Position numbers and translations under genes: made by a program. A DNA stretch of 64,000 nucleotides from Rhodovulum sp. 12E13 (GTDB lineage Bacteria; Pseudomonadota; Alphaproteobacteria; Rhodobacterales; Rhodobacteraceae). How positions within the stretch are numbered: the stretch's first letter is position 1; each line of letters opens with the position of its first letter. Under the pieces are notes generated by a model that saw only the letters and a list, made by a program, of their open reading frames with translations, was not told the DNA's origin and made no database searches. This document shows positions 44,032 to 52,294 of this stretch, piece after piece. The stretch covers positions 248,001-312,000 of the forward strand of contig NZ_QPLK01000002.1 of the NCBI RefSeq assembly GCF_003340565.1, given 5' to 3'.

Positions 44032-45042
44032 ATGAAAACGACCACCTCCGCGGCCGCGCTGCTCGCCGCGGCCCTTGTCACCGCGACCGCCGCTCAGGCG
44101 CAGGACGACCTGACGCCGGTGGTGTTCGGCACGAACTGGCTGGCGCAGGCCGAGCACGGCGGCTTCTACCAGTCGGTGGCCGACGGCACCTATGCCGCGT
44201 GCGGCCTCGACGTCGAGATCATCTCGGGCGGCCCGCAGGTGAACAATCGCGCGCTGATGCTCGCCGGGCGGATCGACTTCCACATGGGCGGCGACATGCT
44301 GCAGGCCTTCAACGCGGTGAAGGAAGACATTCCCGTCGTCGCCGTCGCCGCCATCTTCCAGAAGCACCCGCAGGTGATCCTTGCCCATCCCGGCGAGGCC
44401 GACAGCTGGGAAGAGCTGAAGGACCTGACGTTGCTCATCGGCGACAACGGCTTCACCAGCTACTACCAGTGGATGATCGCCGCCCACGGCTTCACCGAAG
44501 AGCAGCGCGAGCCCTACACGTTCAACCCCGCCCCGTTCATCGCCGACCCGCGCAAGGGCATGCAGGGCTATCTCTCGTCCGAGCCCTACGCCGTCGAGAA
44601 AGAGACGGGCTGGGCGCCCAACGTCTTCCTCATCGCCGACAACGGCTATTCCTCCTACGCCACGACGATCGAGACGATGCAGGCCACGATCGACGAGCGC
44701 CCCGAGGTGGTCGAGTGCTTCGTCGACGGCTCGCTGACGGGCTGGTACAACTACCTTTACGGCGACAGCGCCGCGGCCGACGAGCTGATCAAGGAAGCCA
44801 ACCCCGACATGACGCAGGACAAGATCGACTTCGCCAAGAACATGATGCGCGAGCAGGGCATCGTGGACTCGGGCGACGCGATGGAGCTTGGCGTCGGCGC
44901 CATGACCGACGCGGTGATCGGCGACTTCTACCAGAAGATGGTCGATGCCGGCGTGATCGAGGACGGTCTCGACTGGCAGGCCGCCTACACGCTCGACTTC
45001 ACCAACAAGCAGGTCGGCATGGACCTGCGCCCGACCAACTGA
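44032..45042 (+). CDS. ABC transporter substrate-binding protein, NMT1/ThiY type
   Basis: 336 residues. Signal peptide MKTTTSAAALLAAALVTATAAQA, then VVFGTNWLAQAEHGGFYQSVADGTYAACGLDVEIISGGPQVNN, the canonical start of NMT1/THI5-like binding proteins, which capture pyrimidines, aromatic sulfonates or similar planar compounds. The length and the pattern MLAGRIDFHMGGDMLQAF fit the hydroxymethylpyrimidine-type group. It is the first gene of the operon that continues with ATPase, permease, amidohydrolase and FAD oxidoreductase. RBS GGGGAGACGA before ATG 44032. Confidence 0.9.
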   Translation: MKTTTSAAALLAAALVTATAAQAQDDLTPVVFGTNWLAQAEHGGFYQSVADGTYAACGLDVEIISGGPQVNNRALMLAGRIDFHMGGDMLQAFNAVKEDIPVVAVAAIFQKHPQVILAHPGEADSWEELKDLTLLIGDNGFTSYYQWMIAAHGFTEEQREPYTFNPAPFIADPRKGMQGYLSSEPYAVEKETGWAPNVFLIADNGYSSYATTIETMQATIDERPEVVECFVDGSLTGWYNYLYGDSAAADELIKEANPDMTQDKIDFAKNMMREQGIVDSGDAMELGVGAMTDAVIGDFYQKMVDAGVIEDGLDWQAAYTLDFTNKQVGMDLRPTN

Positions 45043-45132
45043 CGGAGAGCGCCTTCGTCGAGGCGGGCGCCCGCGCGGCGCCTGCCTTCCCCTCTTCTCC
45101 CGCCGCGCGCCCCCAGCCCCCGAAGCAGTGCG

Positions 45133-45948
45133 ATGACAGCCCAGCCCGCGCCCCATTCGAGACCGCAGCACGCCGCCCGGGCCGTCTCCGGCCGCTCCCG
45201 CGTTCTGACCATGTCGGGCGTCGACAAGGTGTTCGGCGCCGACGTGGTGGCGCTCGAGGGCATGGAGCTCGAGGTGCGCGAGGGCGATTTCATCTCGCTC
45301 CTCGGTCCGTCGGGCTGCGGCAAGTCCACCGCGCTGCGCCTGATCGCCGACCTGATGCCGCCCACCGCGGGCCGGATCGAGTGGCAGGGCGGCTTTCACC
45401 CCGGCGACCTCGGCGTGGTCTTCCAGGAGCCGACGCTGATGCCCTGGGCGACCGTGGCCCAGAACGTCTGGCTGCCCTTCCGCCTTCGCGGCAAGTCCTT
45501 CGCCGCGGCCAGGGACGAGGTGAAGGAGGCGCTCGACCTCGTCGGCCTCGGGCGTTTCATGAACGCCTACCCGCGCGAGCTGTCGGGCGGCATGAAGATG
45601 CGCGTGTCGATCGCGCGGGCGATGGTCACCCATCCCCGCCTGATCCTCATGGACGAGCCCTTCGCCGCGCTCGACGAGATCACCCGCTTTAAGCTCAACA
45701 ACGACCTCCTGCAGCTGAAGGCCAGGATCGGCTGCACGGTGATCTTTGTCACCCATTCCGTCTTCGAGTCGGTCTTCCTCTCGGACCGGATCGTGGTGAT
45801 GGCCGCGCGCCCGGGCCGGGTGATCCGCGAGCTCGGGGTCGACGAGCCCTATCCCCGAGACGAGGACTTCCGGACATCGGCCGACTACGCCGCCCATTGC
45901 CGCGCCGCCTCGGCGGCGCTGCACGAGGCGATGGGAGACGCCGCATGA
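45133..45948 (+). CDS. ABC transporter ATP-binding protein (SsuB/TauB/ThiZ type)
   Basis: 271 residues. Walker A G-P-S-G-C-G-K-S (about 58-65), the Q-loop in VVFQEPTLMPWATV, signature L-S-G-G-M-K-M-R-V-S-I-A-R-A, Walker B LILMDEPFAALDE and the switch His in FVTHSVFESVFLSDR are all intact. This subgroup energises importers for nitrate, sulfonates and pyrimidine-like compounds. It lies 90 bases after the binding-protein gene. Confidence 0.93.
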   Translation: MTAQPAPHSRPQHAARAVSGRSRVLTMSGVDKVFGADVVALEGMELEVREGDFISLLGPSGCGKSTALRLIADLMPPTAGRIEWQGGFHPGDLGVVFQEPTLMPWATVAQNVWLPFRLRGKSFAAARDEVKEALDLVGLGRFMNAYPRELSGGMKMRVSIARAMVTHPRLILMDEPFAALDEITRFKLNNDLLQLKARIGCTVIFVTHSVFESVFLSDRIVVMAARPGRVIRELGVDEPYPRDEDFRTSADYAAHCRAASAALHEAMGDAA

Positions 45949-46142
45949 TGCGCGCCGACCCGCCCGCCGGGGGCGCTCCCGCCTCCGCTCGGCGCCGTCC
46001 GGCGCCTCGCGTCGTTGGGCCCGGCGCGCACCCCGCCAGGGCGGGGCGCGCGCGGCCGCGCCCGGCGGCGCCCGACCGCGCTCCGACCCAACCACCGCAG
46101 CCGTTCTCCGCGGGCCTCGGTCCCGTCCGCCTCGCGCCCCCG

Positions 46143-46170
46143 GCTTCTTTCTGTTCCAAATACGCACGGC
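46143..46170. repeat. dispersed intergenic repeat, copy 4 (divergent)
   Basis: CTTCTTTCTGTTCCAAATAC resembles subtype B of the repeat family. It is inside the 250-bp gap between the ATPase and permease genes (45949-46198), which also holds a GGCGCC-GTCC-GGCGCC hairpin (45991-46006) but no convincing gene. Confidence 0.45.
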
Positions 46171-46198
46171 TCCACGCGCGCCACCGGAGGGCGGCCCC

Positions 46199-47077
46199 AT
46201 GAGCATTGCCGAAGACGCCCGCCACGTGCCCGACGGCAATGCCCCCCCGGCGCAGATCGATGCCGAGGAAGCCCGCCGCGCCCGCACCCGACGCATCGAG
46301 AGGATCGCGCGGTGGACGCTGCCGGCGCTCGTCATGGTCCTGGCGATCTGGGGATGGCACCGGGTCGTGACCGTCAACGAGATCCCGCACTACATCCTGC
46401 CCGGCCCGGGCCTCGTGTGGGAGAGCCTGGTCAACGACCGGGCGATGCTGATGGATGCGGCGTGGCTCACCTTCCGCATCACCTTCATGGCGCTGATCCT
46501 CGCCGTGCTGGGGGGCGCGGGGCTGGCGATCCTGTTCAACCAGTCTCGGATGCTCGAGATGAGCTTCTACCCCTACGCGGTGATCCTGCAGGTGACGCCC
46601 GTCGTCGCCATCGCGCCGCTGATCTTCATCTATGTCGAGAGCAAGATCGCCGGCATGCTGATCTGCGCCTGGATCGTGGCGTTCTTTCCGGTGCTGTCGT
46701 CGACCACGCTGGGGCTGAACTCGGTCGACCACAACCTGCGCGACCTATTCAAGATCTACCGAGCGAGCCGGTGGCAGCGGCTCGTCCACCTGCAGCTCCC
46801 CTCGGCGTTGCCCTACTTCCTCGGCGGCCTGCGCATCGCGGGCGGCCTGTCGCTGATCGGCGCGGTGGTGGCAGAGCTCGTGGCCGGCACGGGCGGAATC
46901 GGCTCGGGCCTCGCCTTCCGCATCCAGGAGGCGGGCTACCGGCTCAACATCGCGCGGATGTTCGCGGCCCTCTCCCTCGTCGCGGCGATGGGCGTGTTCA
47001 TCTTCGCCGCGCTGTCGCTCGTCTCGCACCTCCTGCTGCGCAAGTGGCACGAGAGCGCCGTCAAGCGCGAGACGTGA
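46199..47077 (+). CDS. ABC transporter permease (SsuC/TauC/ThiX type)
   Basis: 292 residues. A charged cytoplasmic N-terminus (1-35), then six TMs with P-H-Y-I-L-P-G-P-G-L-V-W-E (about 63-75, the usual P-x-P motif after TM1) and the coupling loop DLFKIYRASRWQRLVHLQLPSALPYFLGGLRIA (about 182-214), the EAA motif of this permease class. The last base of its stop codon is the first base of the next start (TGATG at 47075-47079). Partner of the ATPase at 45133 and the binding protein at 44032. Confidence 0.93.
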   Translation: MSIAEDARHVPDGNAPPAQIDAEEARRARTRRIERIARWTLPALVMVLAIWGWHRVVTVNEIPHYILPGPGLVWESLVNDRAMLMDAAWLTFRITFMALILAVLGGAGLAILFNQSRMLEMSFYPYAVILQVTPVVAIAPLIFIYVESKIAGMLICAWIVAFFPVLSSTTLGLNSVDHNLRDLFKIYRASRWQRLVHLQLPSALPYFLGGLRIAGGLSLIGAVVAELVAGTGGIGSGLAFRIQEAGYRLNIARMFAALSLVAAMGVFIFAALSLVSHLLLRKWHESAVKRET

Positions 47078-48369
47078 TGGCCCCCTTCCGCACCCTCCCC
47101 GACGGCCCGCTGCGGCTGACCAACCTGACCGTGCCCGCCTGCCTGCTCGGCCAGCCGGGCGGGCTGACCCGCATCGACCTGTCGATCGCGGGCGGCCGGA
47201 TCGCCGAGGGAGGGGGCGCCGAGGTCGACATGGGCGGCGCGATGGTCTTTCCGGCCTTCGTCGACATGCACACCCATCTCGACAAGGGCCATATCTGGGG
47301 CCGCGCACCCAACCCCGACGGCACCTTCATGGGCGCGCTCGAGACGGTGCGCGCGGATACCGAGGCCAACTGGTCGGCCGACGACGTCGCCCGCCGCGCC
47401 GACTTCTCCCTCCGTTGCGCCCATGCCCACGGCACGCGTGCCATCCGCACCCATATCGACTCGCGCGCCCCGCAGGACGACATCTCGTGGCCCGTCTTCC
47501 GCGACCTGCGTGCCGAGTGGGCCGGGCGGATCGAGCTGCAGGGCGTCTGCCTGATCGGGATCGACAGCTTCTCCGAGCACGGCGCCTTCGCGCACACTGC
47601 CGACCTCGTGGCGGCGGCGGGCGGCGTGCTCGGCATGGTCACCTACCCGGTGCCGGGCCTGCGCGATTCGCTCCGCGCCTTCTTCCGCATGGCCGAGGCC
47701 CGGGGGCTGTCGGCCGATTTCCACGTCGACGAGACGATGGACCCCGGCTCCGAGACCCTGCGCGCCATCGCCGAGACGGTGCTCGAGACCGGCTTCGCTG
47801 CGCCCGTGGTGGTGGGCCATTGCTGCTCGCTCTCCGCGCAGGACGAGGCGCGCGCGATGGACACGCTCGACCTCGTGGCCGAGGCGGGGCTGCACGTCGT
47901 CTCGCTGCCCATGTGCAACCTCTACCTGCAGGACAGGCAGGCCGGCCGCACCCCGCGCAACAGGGGCATCACGCTCGTCCACGAGATGCGGGCGCGCGGC
48001 ATCCCCGTCGCCTTCGCCTCGGACAACACGCGCGATCCGTTCTACGCCTACGGCGACATGGACATGCTGGAGGTGATGCGTCAGGCGACCCGCATCGGCC
48101 ATCTCGACCACGCGCGCGACGACTGGCCCGAGGCGTTCCTGGCCGCTCCCGCCCGCGCCTGCGGCGTCGACGCGCCCTCTCTCGCCCCCGGCGCACCGGC
48201 CGACCTCGTGATCTGCCGCGCGCGCGAGTGGACCGAGCTCTTCGCCCGCCCGCAGGCCGACCGGATCGTGCTGCGCGCGGGCCGCGCCATCGACACGACC
48301 CTGCCCGACTATTCCGAACTGGACGACCTGATGCAGAAGAAGACCCACGTGACGGAGACCGCCCGATGA
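47077..48369 (+). CDS. cytosine-deaminase-like amidohydrolase
   Basis: 430 residues. Amidohydrolase motif I is A-F-V-D-M-H-T-H-L-D-K-G-H (about 60-72), with the HxH metal site and the L-D-K-G extension typical of CodA-type deaminases. F-H-V-D-E-T-M-D-P (about 209-217), V-V-V-G-H-C-C-S-L (about 246-254, metal His) and F-A-S-D-N-T-R-D-P (about 310-318, catalytic Asp) complete the active site. Such enzymes deaminate cytosine, isocytosine, creatinine or related rings. Cytoplasmic. Coupled to the permease upstream (TGATG) and overlapping the FAD oxidoreductase start by 4 bases (ATGA), which ties it to the imported compound. Confidence 0.87.
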   Translation: MAPFRTLPDGPLRLTNLTVPACLLGQPGGLTRIDLSIAGGRIAEGGGAEVDMGGAMVFPAFVDMHTHLDKGHIWGRAPNPDGTFMGALETVRADTEANWSADDVARRADFSLRCAHAHGTRAIRTHIDSRAPQDDISWPVFRDLRAEWAGRIELQGVCLIGIDSFSEHGAFAHTADLVAAAGGVLGMVTYPVPGLRDSLRAFFRMAEARGLSADFHVDETMDPGSETLRAIAETVLETGFAAPVVVGHCCSLSAQDEARAMDTLDLVAEAGLHVVSLPMCNLYLQDRQAGRTPRNRGITLVHEMRARGIPVAFASDNTRDPFYAYGDMDMLEVMRQATRIGHLDHARDDWPEAFLAAPARACGVDAPSLAPGAPADLVICRAREWTELFARPQADRIVLRAGRAIDTTLPDYSELDDLMQKKTHVTETAR

Positions 48370-49784
48370 GCCCGCTCGACCTGTCCCCGAACGTCGCCGC
48401 GGCGAAGGCCGCGCTGTCGCATCTCGAGATCGACGAGAACCCGACCTCGGTGAAGGCCAAGAGCCGCGACTTCTTCTGGTACTCCCCCGTGCTGAAGGAC
48501 CGGCTCGATCACGTCGCGGGGGATTTCGCCGTGGCGCCCCGCTCCGAGGCCGAGGTCATCGAGGTGCTCAAGGTCTGCTACGCTCACGACGTGCCGGTCA
48601 CGACGCGCGGGGCAGGCACCGGCAATTACGGGCAGGCCATGCCGCTGGCAGGCGGCTGCATCCTGCACCTCAAGAACATGGACAGGGTGAAGGAGGTCGC
48701 GCCGGGCCGCGTGATCTGCGAGCCCGGCATCCTGCTGAGGGATCTCGACGCCCACTGCATCGCCGACTCGGGGCAGGAGCTGCGCATGTTCTCCTCCACC
48801 TGGGCCACGGCCACGATCGGCGGCTTCATCGCCGGCGGCTCGGGCGGTGTCGGCTCCTGCACGTGGGGATCCTTGCGCGATCTCGGCAACATCATCCGCC
48901 TGCGGGTGGTGACGATGGAGGAAGAGCCGCGCGTGCTCGAGTTCCGCGGCGAGGAGCTGGCGCGCGTCTCCCACGCCTACGGCACGAACGGGATCATCAC
49001 CGAGATCGAGATGCCGCTCGCGCCCGCCTACGACTGGACGGGGCTGTTCGTGGCCTTCGACGACTTCCCTGCGGGGGCGAAGTTCGCCCAGGACGTGGCG
49101 AACGAGGACGGCATCCTGATCAAGCTCGCCACCGTCTTCGAGGCGCCCGTGGCGCACGACTACTTCCAGCGCGTCCGCCCGCACGTGGGCGAGGGCACCC
49201 ACCTTGTGGCGCTGATGGCCGCCCCGCACTCGATGGATGGCTTCCTCACCTTCCTCGGCCGCCGGCCCGAGGCGCGGCTGATCTATCGCTCGGATGACGA
49301 GACGGGCTGGGCGAAGTCGCCCGGCCCGGTCTTCGAATACGGCTGGAACCACACGACCCTGCGCGCGCTCAAGGTCGATCCCTCGATCACCTATCTGCAG
49401 GTGCGCTACGGTTACCCGACCCATCTGGAGAAGGTCGAGGAAATCCGCCGCCGGTTCTCGCCCGAACTCCTTCAGCACCTCGAGGTGATCCGCGAGGGCG
49501 GCAAGTGCATGTTCGCCGGGCTGACGCTGGTCAGGTTCACCACCGAGGAGCGGCTCGACGAGATCGTGCGCGCCCACGAGGAGGCCGGCGCGATGATCTT
49601 CAACCCGCACCGCTACACGCTCGAGGAGGGCGGGCGCCAGACGGTCGACGACCGCCAGCTCGCCTTCAAGCGCGAGGCCGATCCCAAGGGCCTGCTCAAC
49701 CCCGGCAAGATGATCGCCTGGGACGACCCGGATTGGGATTTCGCCCGCATGTATGCCTATCCCCGAATGCAGGCGGCGCAATGA
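48366..49784 (+). CDS. FAD-binding oxidoreductase (GlcD/VAO-type FAD domain)
   Basis: 472 residues. The FAD-binding PCMH domain is seen in V-T-T-R-G-A-G-T-G-N-Y-G-Q (78-90), MFSSTWATATIGGFIAGGSGGVGS (about 141-164) and Y-G-T-N-G-I-I-T-E-I-E (about 206-216). The C-terminal cap ends with L-N-P-G-K-M, the usual FAD-linked oxidase signature. Such enzymes oxidise hydroxy-acids or ring CH-OH/CH-NH groups. It overlaps the amidohydrolase stop by 4 bases, so it should act on the same pathway, either before or after deamination. Confidence 0.88.
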   Translation: MSPLDLSPNVAAAKAALSHLEIDENPTSVKAKSRDFFWYSPVLKDRLDHVAGDFAVAPRSEAEVIEVLKVCYAHDVPVTTRGAGTGNYGQAMPLAGGCILHLKNMDRVKEVAPGRVICEPGILLRDLDAHCIADSGQELRMFSSTWATATIGGFIAGGSGGVGSCTWGSLRDLGNIIRLRVVTMEEEPRVLEFRGEELARVSHAYGTNGIITEIEMPLAPAYDWTGLFVAFDDFPAGAKFAQDVANEDGILIKLATVFEAPVAHDYFQRVRPHVGEGTHLVALMAAPHSMDGFLTFLGRRPEARLIYRSDDETGWAKSPGPVFEYGWNHTTLRALKVDPSITYLQVRYGYPTHLEKVEEIRRRFSPELLQHLEVIREGGKCMFAGLTLVRFTTEERLDEIVRAHEEAGAMIFNPHRYTLEEGGRQTVDDRQLAFKREADPKGLLNPGKMIAWDDPDWDFARMYAYPRMQAAQ

Positions 49785-49812
49785 GCGTCAGCCGTCGCCG
49801 GGGGGCCGTCTG

Positions 49813-49867
49813 CCCCCCGTCGCCCGTTCCGGGCGACTCCCCCGAGAATATTTCGGCCAAGATGATG
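49813..49867. repeat. dispersed intergenic repeat, copy 5 (subtype A)
   Basis: Contains the same GTCGCCCG-TTC-CGGGCGAC hairpin (49819-49837) as copy 1, then a C-run and GAGAATATTTCGGCCAAGAT. Nearly identical to 9776-9830 over about 50 bases. Confidence 0.7.
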
Positions 49868-50050
49868 GAAGGGGGGCGCCCCGGCCCCGAGGGGGTGGTC
49901 GCTCGGCGCTGCCCGAGGGGGCCGGAGCGCGGCATGTCCGGCCGGGGGCTGCCCTGTGCCGGTCCATCACCTTGGGCGGTCATCGGCTCTCCAGCCTGTA
50001 CCGCGCTGGCGAAAATGGCGACTGTTGGTTAAGGAAACCTTGCGCGAGCT

Positions 50051-50090
50051 CCATCATCTTGGCCCAAATACTCCCGCCGGAGGCGTCCGC
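50051..50090. repeat. dispersed intergenic repeat, copy 6 (subtype A, opposite orientation)
   Basis: CCATCATCTTGGCCCAAATA followed by CTCCCGCCGGAGG is the reverse complement of the conserved part of copies 1 and 5, without the GTCGCCCG hairpin. Together with copy 5 it forms an inverted pair 183 bases apart. Confidence 0.65.
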
Positions 50091-50123
50091 CCTCGCGGCC
50101 CGGGCAGCGGCCGGGGGCGGGGC

Positions 50124-50705
50124 ATGACGCGGGCGCTCGTGCTCTTCGCCCATCCCTGTCCGGAGAGCTTTTCGGCGGCGCTGCACGGGCGGGTGGTCGA
50201 GACGCTCGCGGGGCGCGGCTGGGAGGTGGACGATTGCGATCTGAACGCCGAAGGTTTCCAGCCGGTGCTGACCGAGGCGGAGCGGCGGGGCTATCACGAG
50301 GTGGGGCCGAACATCGCGCCCGTGGCCGGGTATGTCGAGCGCCTGCGGGCGGCCGAGGCGCTGGTGATGGTGTTTCCGGTGTGGAACTTCGGCTATCCGG
50401 CGATCCTCAAGGGGTTCCTCGACCGGGTGTTCCTGCCCGGGGTGTCGTTCCGGCTGGAAGACGGCAGGGTGCGGCCGAACCTGACGCATATCCGTCGGCT
50501 TGCGGCGGTCACGACCTATGGCGGCACGCGGGTCAGGGCGCTGCTTGCGGGCGACCCGCCCCGGCATTGCGTCACCCGGGCGGTCTGGCATGTTTGCCGC
50601 CCGCGCAAGATGCGATATCTCGCGCTCTACGACATGAACCGGGCGAGCACGGCGCGGCGGGCCGCCTTTCTCGACCGGGTCGGGCGGGAGATGGAGGTAT
50701 TCTGA
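50124..50705 (+). CDS. NAD(P)H dehydrogenase (quinone)-like flavodoxin-fold protein, first paralogue
   Basis: 193 residues. A-L-V-L-F-A-H-P-C-P-E-S-F-S (4-17) is the FMN/FAD phosphate loop of the DT-diaphorase/KefF/MdaB family, and V-M-V-F-P-V-W-N-F-G-Y-P-A-I-L-K-G-F-L-D (77-96) is its flavin-ring segment. Two-electron reduction of quinones with NAD(P)H is the expected reaction. It is 3 bases from a second, related gene (50709). ATG 50124 follows GGGGCGGGG. Confidence 0.87.
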   Translation: MTRALVLFAHPCPESFSAALHGRVVETLAGRGWEVDDCDLNAEGFQPVLTEAERRGYHEVGPNIAPVAGYVERLRAAEALVMVFPVWNFGYPAILKGFLDRVFLPGVSFRLEDGRVRPNLTHIRRLAAVTTYGGTRVRALLAGDPPRHCVTRAVWHVCRPRKMRYLALYDMNRASTARRAAFLDRVGREMEVF

Positions 50706-50708
50706 GAC

Positions 50709-51347
50709 ATGCGCGCGCTGGTCGTCCATTGTCACCCGCGGGAGGGCAGCTTCACCGCTGCGGTGCGCGACACCGTCGTGGCGCGGCTCGAGGCGGCGGG
50801 CGCCGAGGTACGGGTGAGTGACCTGTACGCGCGCGGCTTCGCGCCCGTCCTGACGGGTGCGGAGTGGGAGGCATATCTCGACAGCCCCGCCAATGCCGAG
50901 GCCGTGGCGCGCGACGTGGCCGACCTGCGCTGGTGCGACACGCTGGTGTTCGTCTACCCCACCTGGTGGTATGGTCTGCCCGCGGCGCTCAAGGGCTGGC
51001 TCGATCGCGTGCTTCTGCCCGATGTCGCCTTCCTGATGCCCGACGAGAGCCATCGCGACATCCGGCCCGCGCTCACCCACATCCGCCGGCTCGGCGTCTT
51101 CACCACCTGCGGGGCGAGCTGGTGGCTGACGCGCTGGGTAGGGGCGCCGGGGCGCCAGACGCTCCTGCGCGGGGTGGGCCTGCTTTGCGCCAAGCCTCTG
51201 CGCACGGCCTTCGCCGCGCATTACTCGATGGACAGCTCGACGCCCGAGAGCCGGGCGCGGCACCTTGCGCGGGTCGGCCGCGCGGTGGACCGGCTGGCAC
51301 GGCGCGGCCGGCGCGCGGGGGTGCGGCGGCAGGAGGTGCCGGCATGA
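50709..51347 (+). CDS. NAD(P)H dehydrogenase (quinone)-like flavodoxin-fold protein, second paralogue
   Basis: 212 residues with the same family motifs: A-L-V-V-H-C-H-P-R-E-G-S-F-T (3-16) and V-F-V-Y-P-T-W-W-Y-G-L-P-A-A-L-K-G-W-L-D (80-99). The tandem copy differs enough from its neighbour to suggest distinct substrates or a heterodimer. Its C-terminus is extended and basic. Its stop overlaps the dioxygenase start (ATGA at 51344). Confidence 0.87.
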   Translation: MRALVVHCHPREGSFTAAVRDTVVARLEAAGAEVRVSDLYARGFAPVLTGAEWEAYLDSPANAEAVARDVADLRWCDTLVFVYPTWWYGLPAALKGWLDRVLLPDVAFLMPDESHRDIRPALTHIRRLGVFTTCGASWWLTRWVGAPGRQTLLRGVGLLCAKPLRTAFAAHYSMDSSTPESRARHLARVGRAVDRLARRGRRAGVRRQEVPA

Positions 51348-52294
51348 GCGGCGGCGCGGCGGCGATCTCGCCGATTCCGGTGCTCGACTGGCGCCGCTTC
51401 GCCGGGGGGGACGACCCGTGGGGGTTCGTCGCCGACCTGTCGGCCGCCTGCCGCGGAACCGGCTTCTTCCTGTTGCGCCATCACGGGATAGACCACGGGC
51501 TGATCGCCGACGTCTTTGCCCATGCCGACGACTTCTTCGGCATGGCCGAGGCGGACAAGGCGAAGCTGTCGATCGCCACCAACCCGCACAACCGCGGCTG
51601 GGCGGCCATGGGTTCGGAGCGGCTCGACGAGACGAGCGGGCAGGTCGACCGCAAGGAGGCGTTCAACATCGGGTTCGACCTGGCACCGCGCGACCCGCGG
51701 GTGCTGGCGGGCGAGCCCTTTCGCGGCGTGAACCTCTGGCCTCCCATCCCGGGGTTTCGCGACGTGATGCTGCGCTATTACCAGTCGGTGCAGAACCTCG
51801 GGGTGGTGCTGCACAAGGCGCTCGCGATCGACCTCGGGCTCGAGGAGACGTTCTTCGACGACAAGTTCACGGCGCCCATGGCGACCCTGCGCCTGTTGCA
51901 CTACCCGCCCGCACGGGGCGAGGCGGGCGAGATCGGCGCCGGGGCGCATACCGATTACGGCTCGGTCACGCTGCTGCTGACCGACGGGGAGCCGGGGCTG
52001 CAGGTGCGCCTGCGCGGCGGCGACTGGGTGGACGTGCCGCATGTCGAGGATGCCTACGTGGTCAACATCGGCGACTGTCTGATGCGCTGGTCGAACGACA
52101 CCTACATCTCGACGCCCCACCGCGTGTTGCCGCCCGCGCGGCGGCGCCGGTCGGTCGCCTTCTTCCTCGACCCCAATCCGGACGCGCTGATCGCGGCCCT
52201 GCCGGGCACGGGGACGCCGAAATACCAGGCGGTCACAGGGGCCGACTACCTGCGCTCGCGGCTCGAGGCGACCTATGCGGAGGGGCAGGGGTGA
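51344..52294 (+). CDS. isopenicillin-N-synthase-like 2-oxoglutarate/Fe(II) dioxygenase
   Basis: 316 residues. The N-terminal DIOX_N block IPVLDWRRFAG...GTGFFLLRHHGI (about 10-47) precedes the 2OG-Fe(II) core: iron ligands in H-T-D-Y-G-S-V-T-L-L (about 204-213, H-x-D) and S-T-P-H-R-V (about 259-264, distal His), followed by the R-R-S-V-A-F-F 2OG-binding Arg/Ser. No signal peptide. Such enzymes hydroxylate, desaturate or demethylate small molecules. Overlaps by 4 bases with the flavodoxin-fold gene before it and the creatininase gene after it, so it is part of one tightly coupled operon. Confidence 0.9.
   Translation: MSGGAAAISPIPVLDWRRFAGGDDPWGFVADLSAACRGTGFFLLRHHGIDHGLIADVFAHADDFFGMAEADKAKLSIATNPHNRGWAAMGSERLDETSGQVDRKEAFNIGFDLAPRDPRVLAGEPFRGVNLWPPIPGFRDVMLRYYQSVQNLGVVLHKALAIDLGLEETFFDDKFTAPMATLRLLHYPPARGEAGEIGAGAHTDYGSVTLLLTDGEPGLQVRLRGGDWVDVPHVEDAYVVNIGDCLMRWSNDTYISTPHRVLPPARRRRSVAFFLDPNPDALIAALPGTGTPKYQAVTGADYLRSRLEATYAEGQG

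Larger units (their letters stand above)
49785..50123. other. 339-bp intergenic region with an inverted pair of dispersed repeats
   Basis: No gene seen. Copy 5 (49813-49867) and copy 6 (50051-50090) of the repeat family face each other. The 180 bases between them are GC-rich without clear structure, except GGTTAAGGAAACCTT (50029-50043), an imperfect inverted repeat, which might belong to a promoter for the downstream genes. Confidence 0.55.

Noticed and set aside
45897-46202. Open frame between the ATPase and permease genes
   Set aside because: Pro/Arg/Ala-rich translation of hairpins and repeat copy 4; no start context.
42106-46377. 1423-residue minus-strand open frame
   Set aside because: Only its last 135 residues (DUF4149 protein) are real; the rest is the antisense of four recognisable genes.
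50029-50043. GGTTAAGGAAACCTT as a CtrA site
   Set aside because: CtrA sites need TTAA-N7-TTAA; only one TTAA is present.
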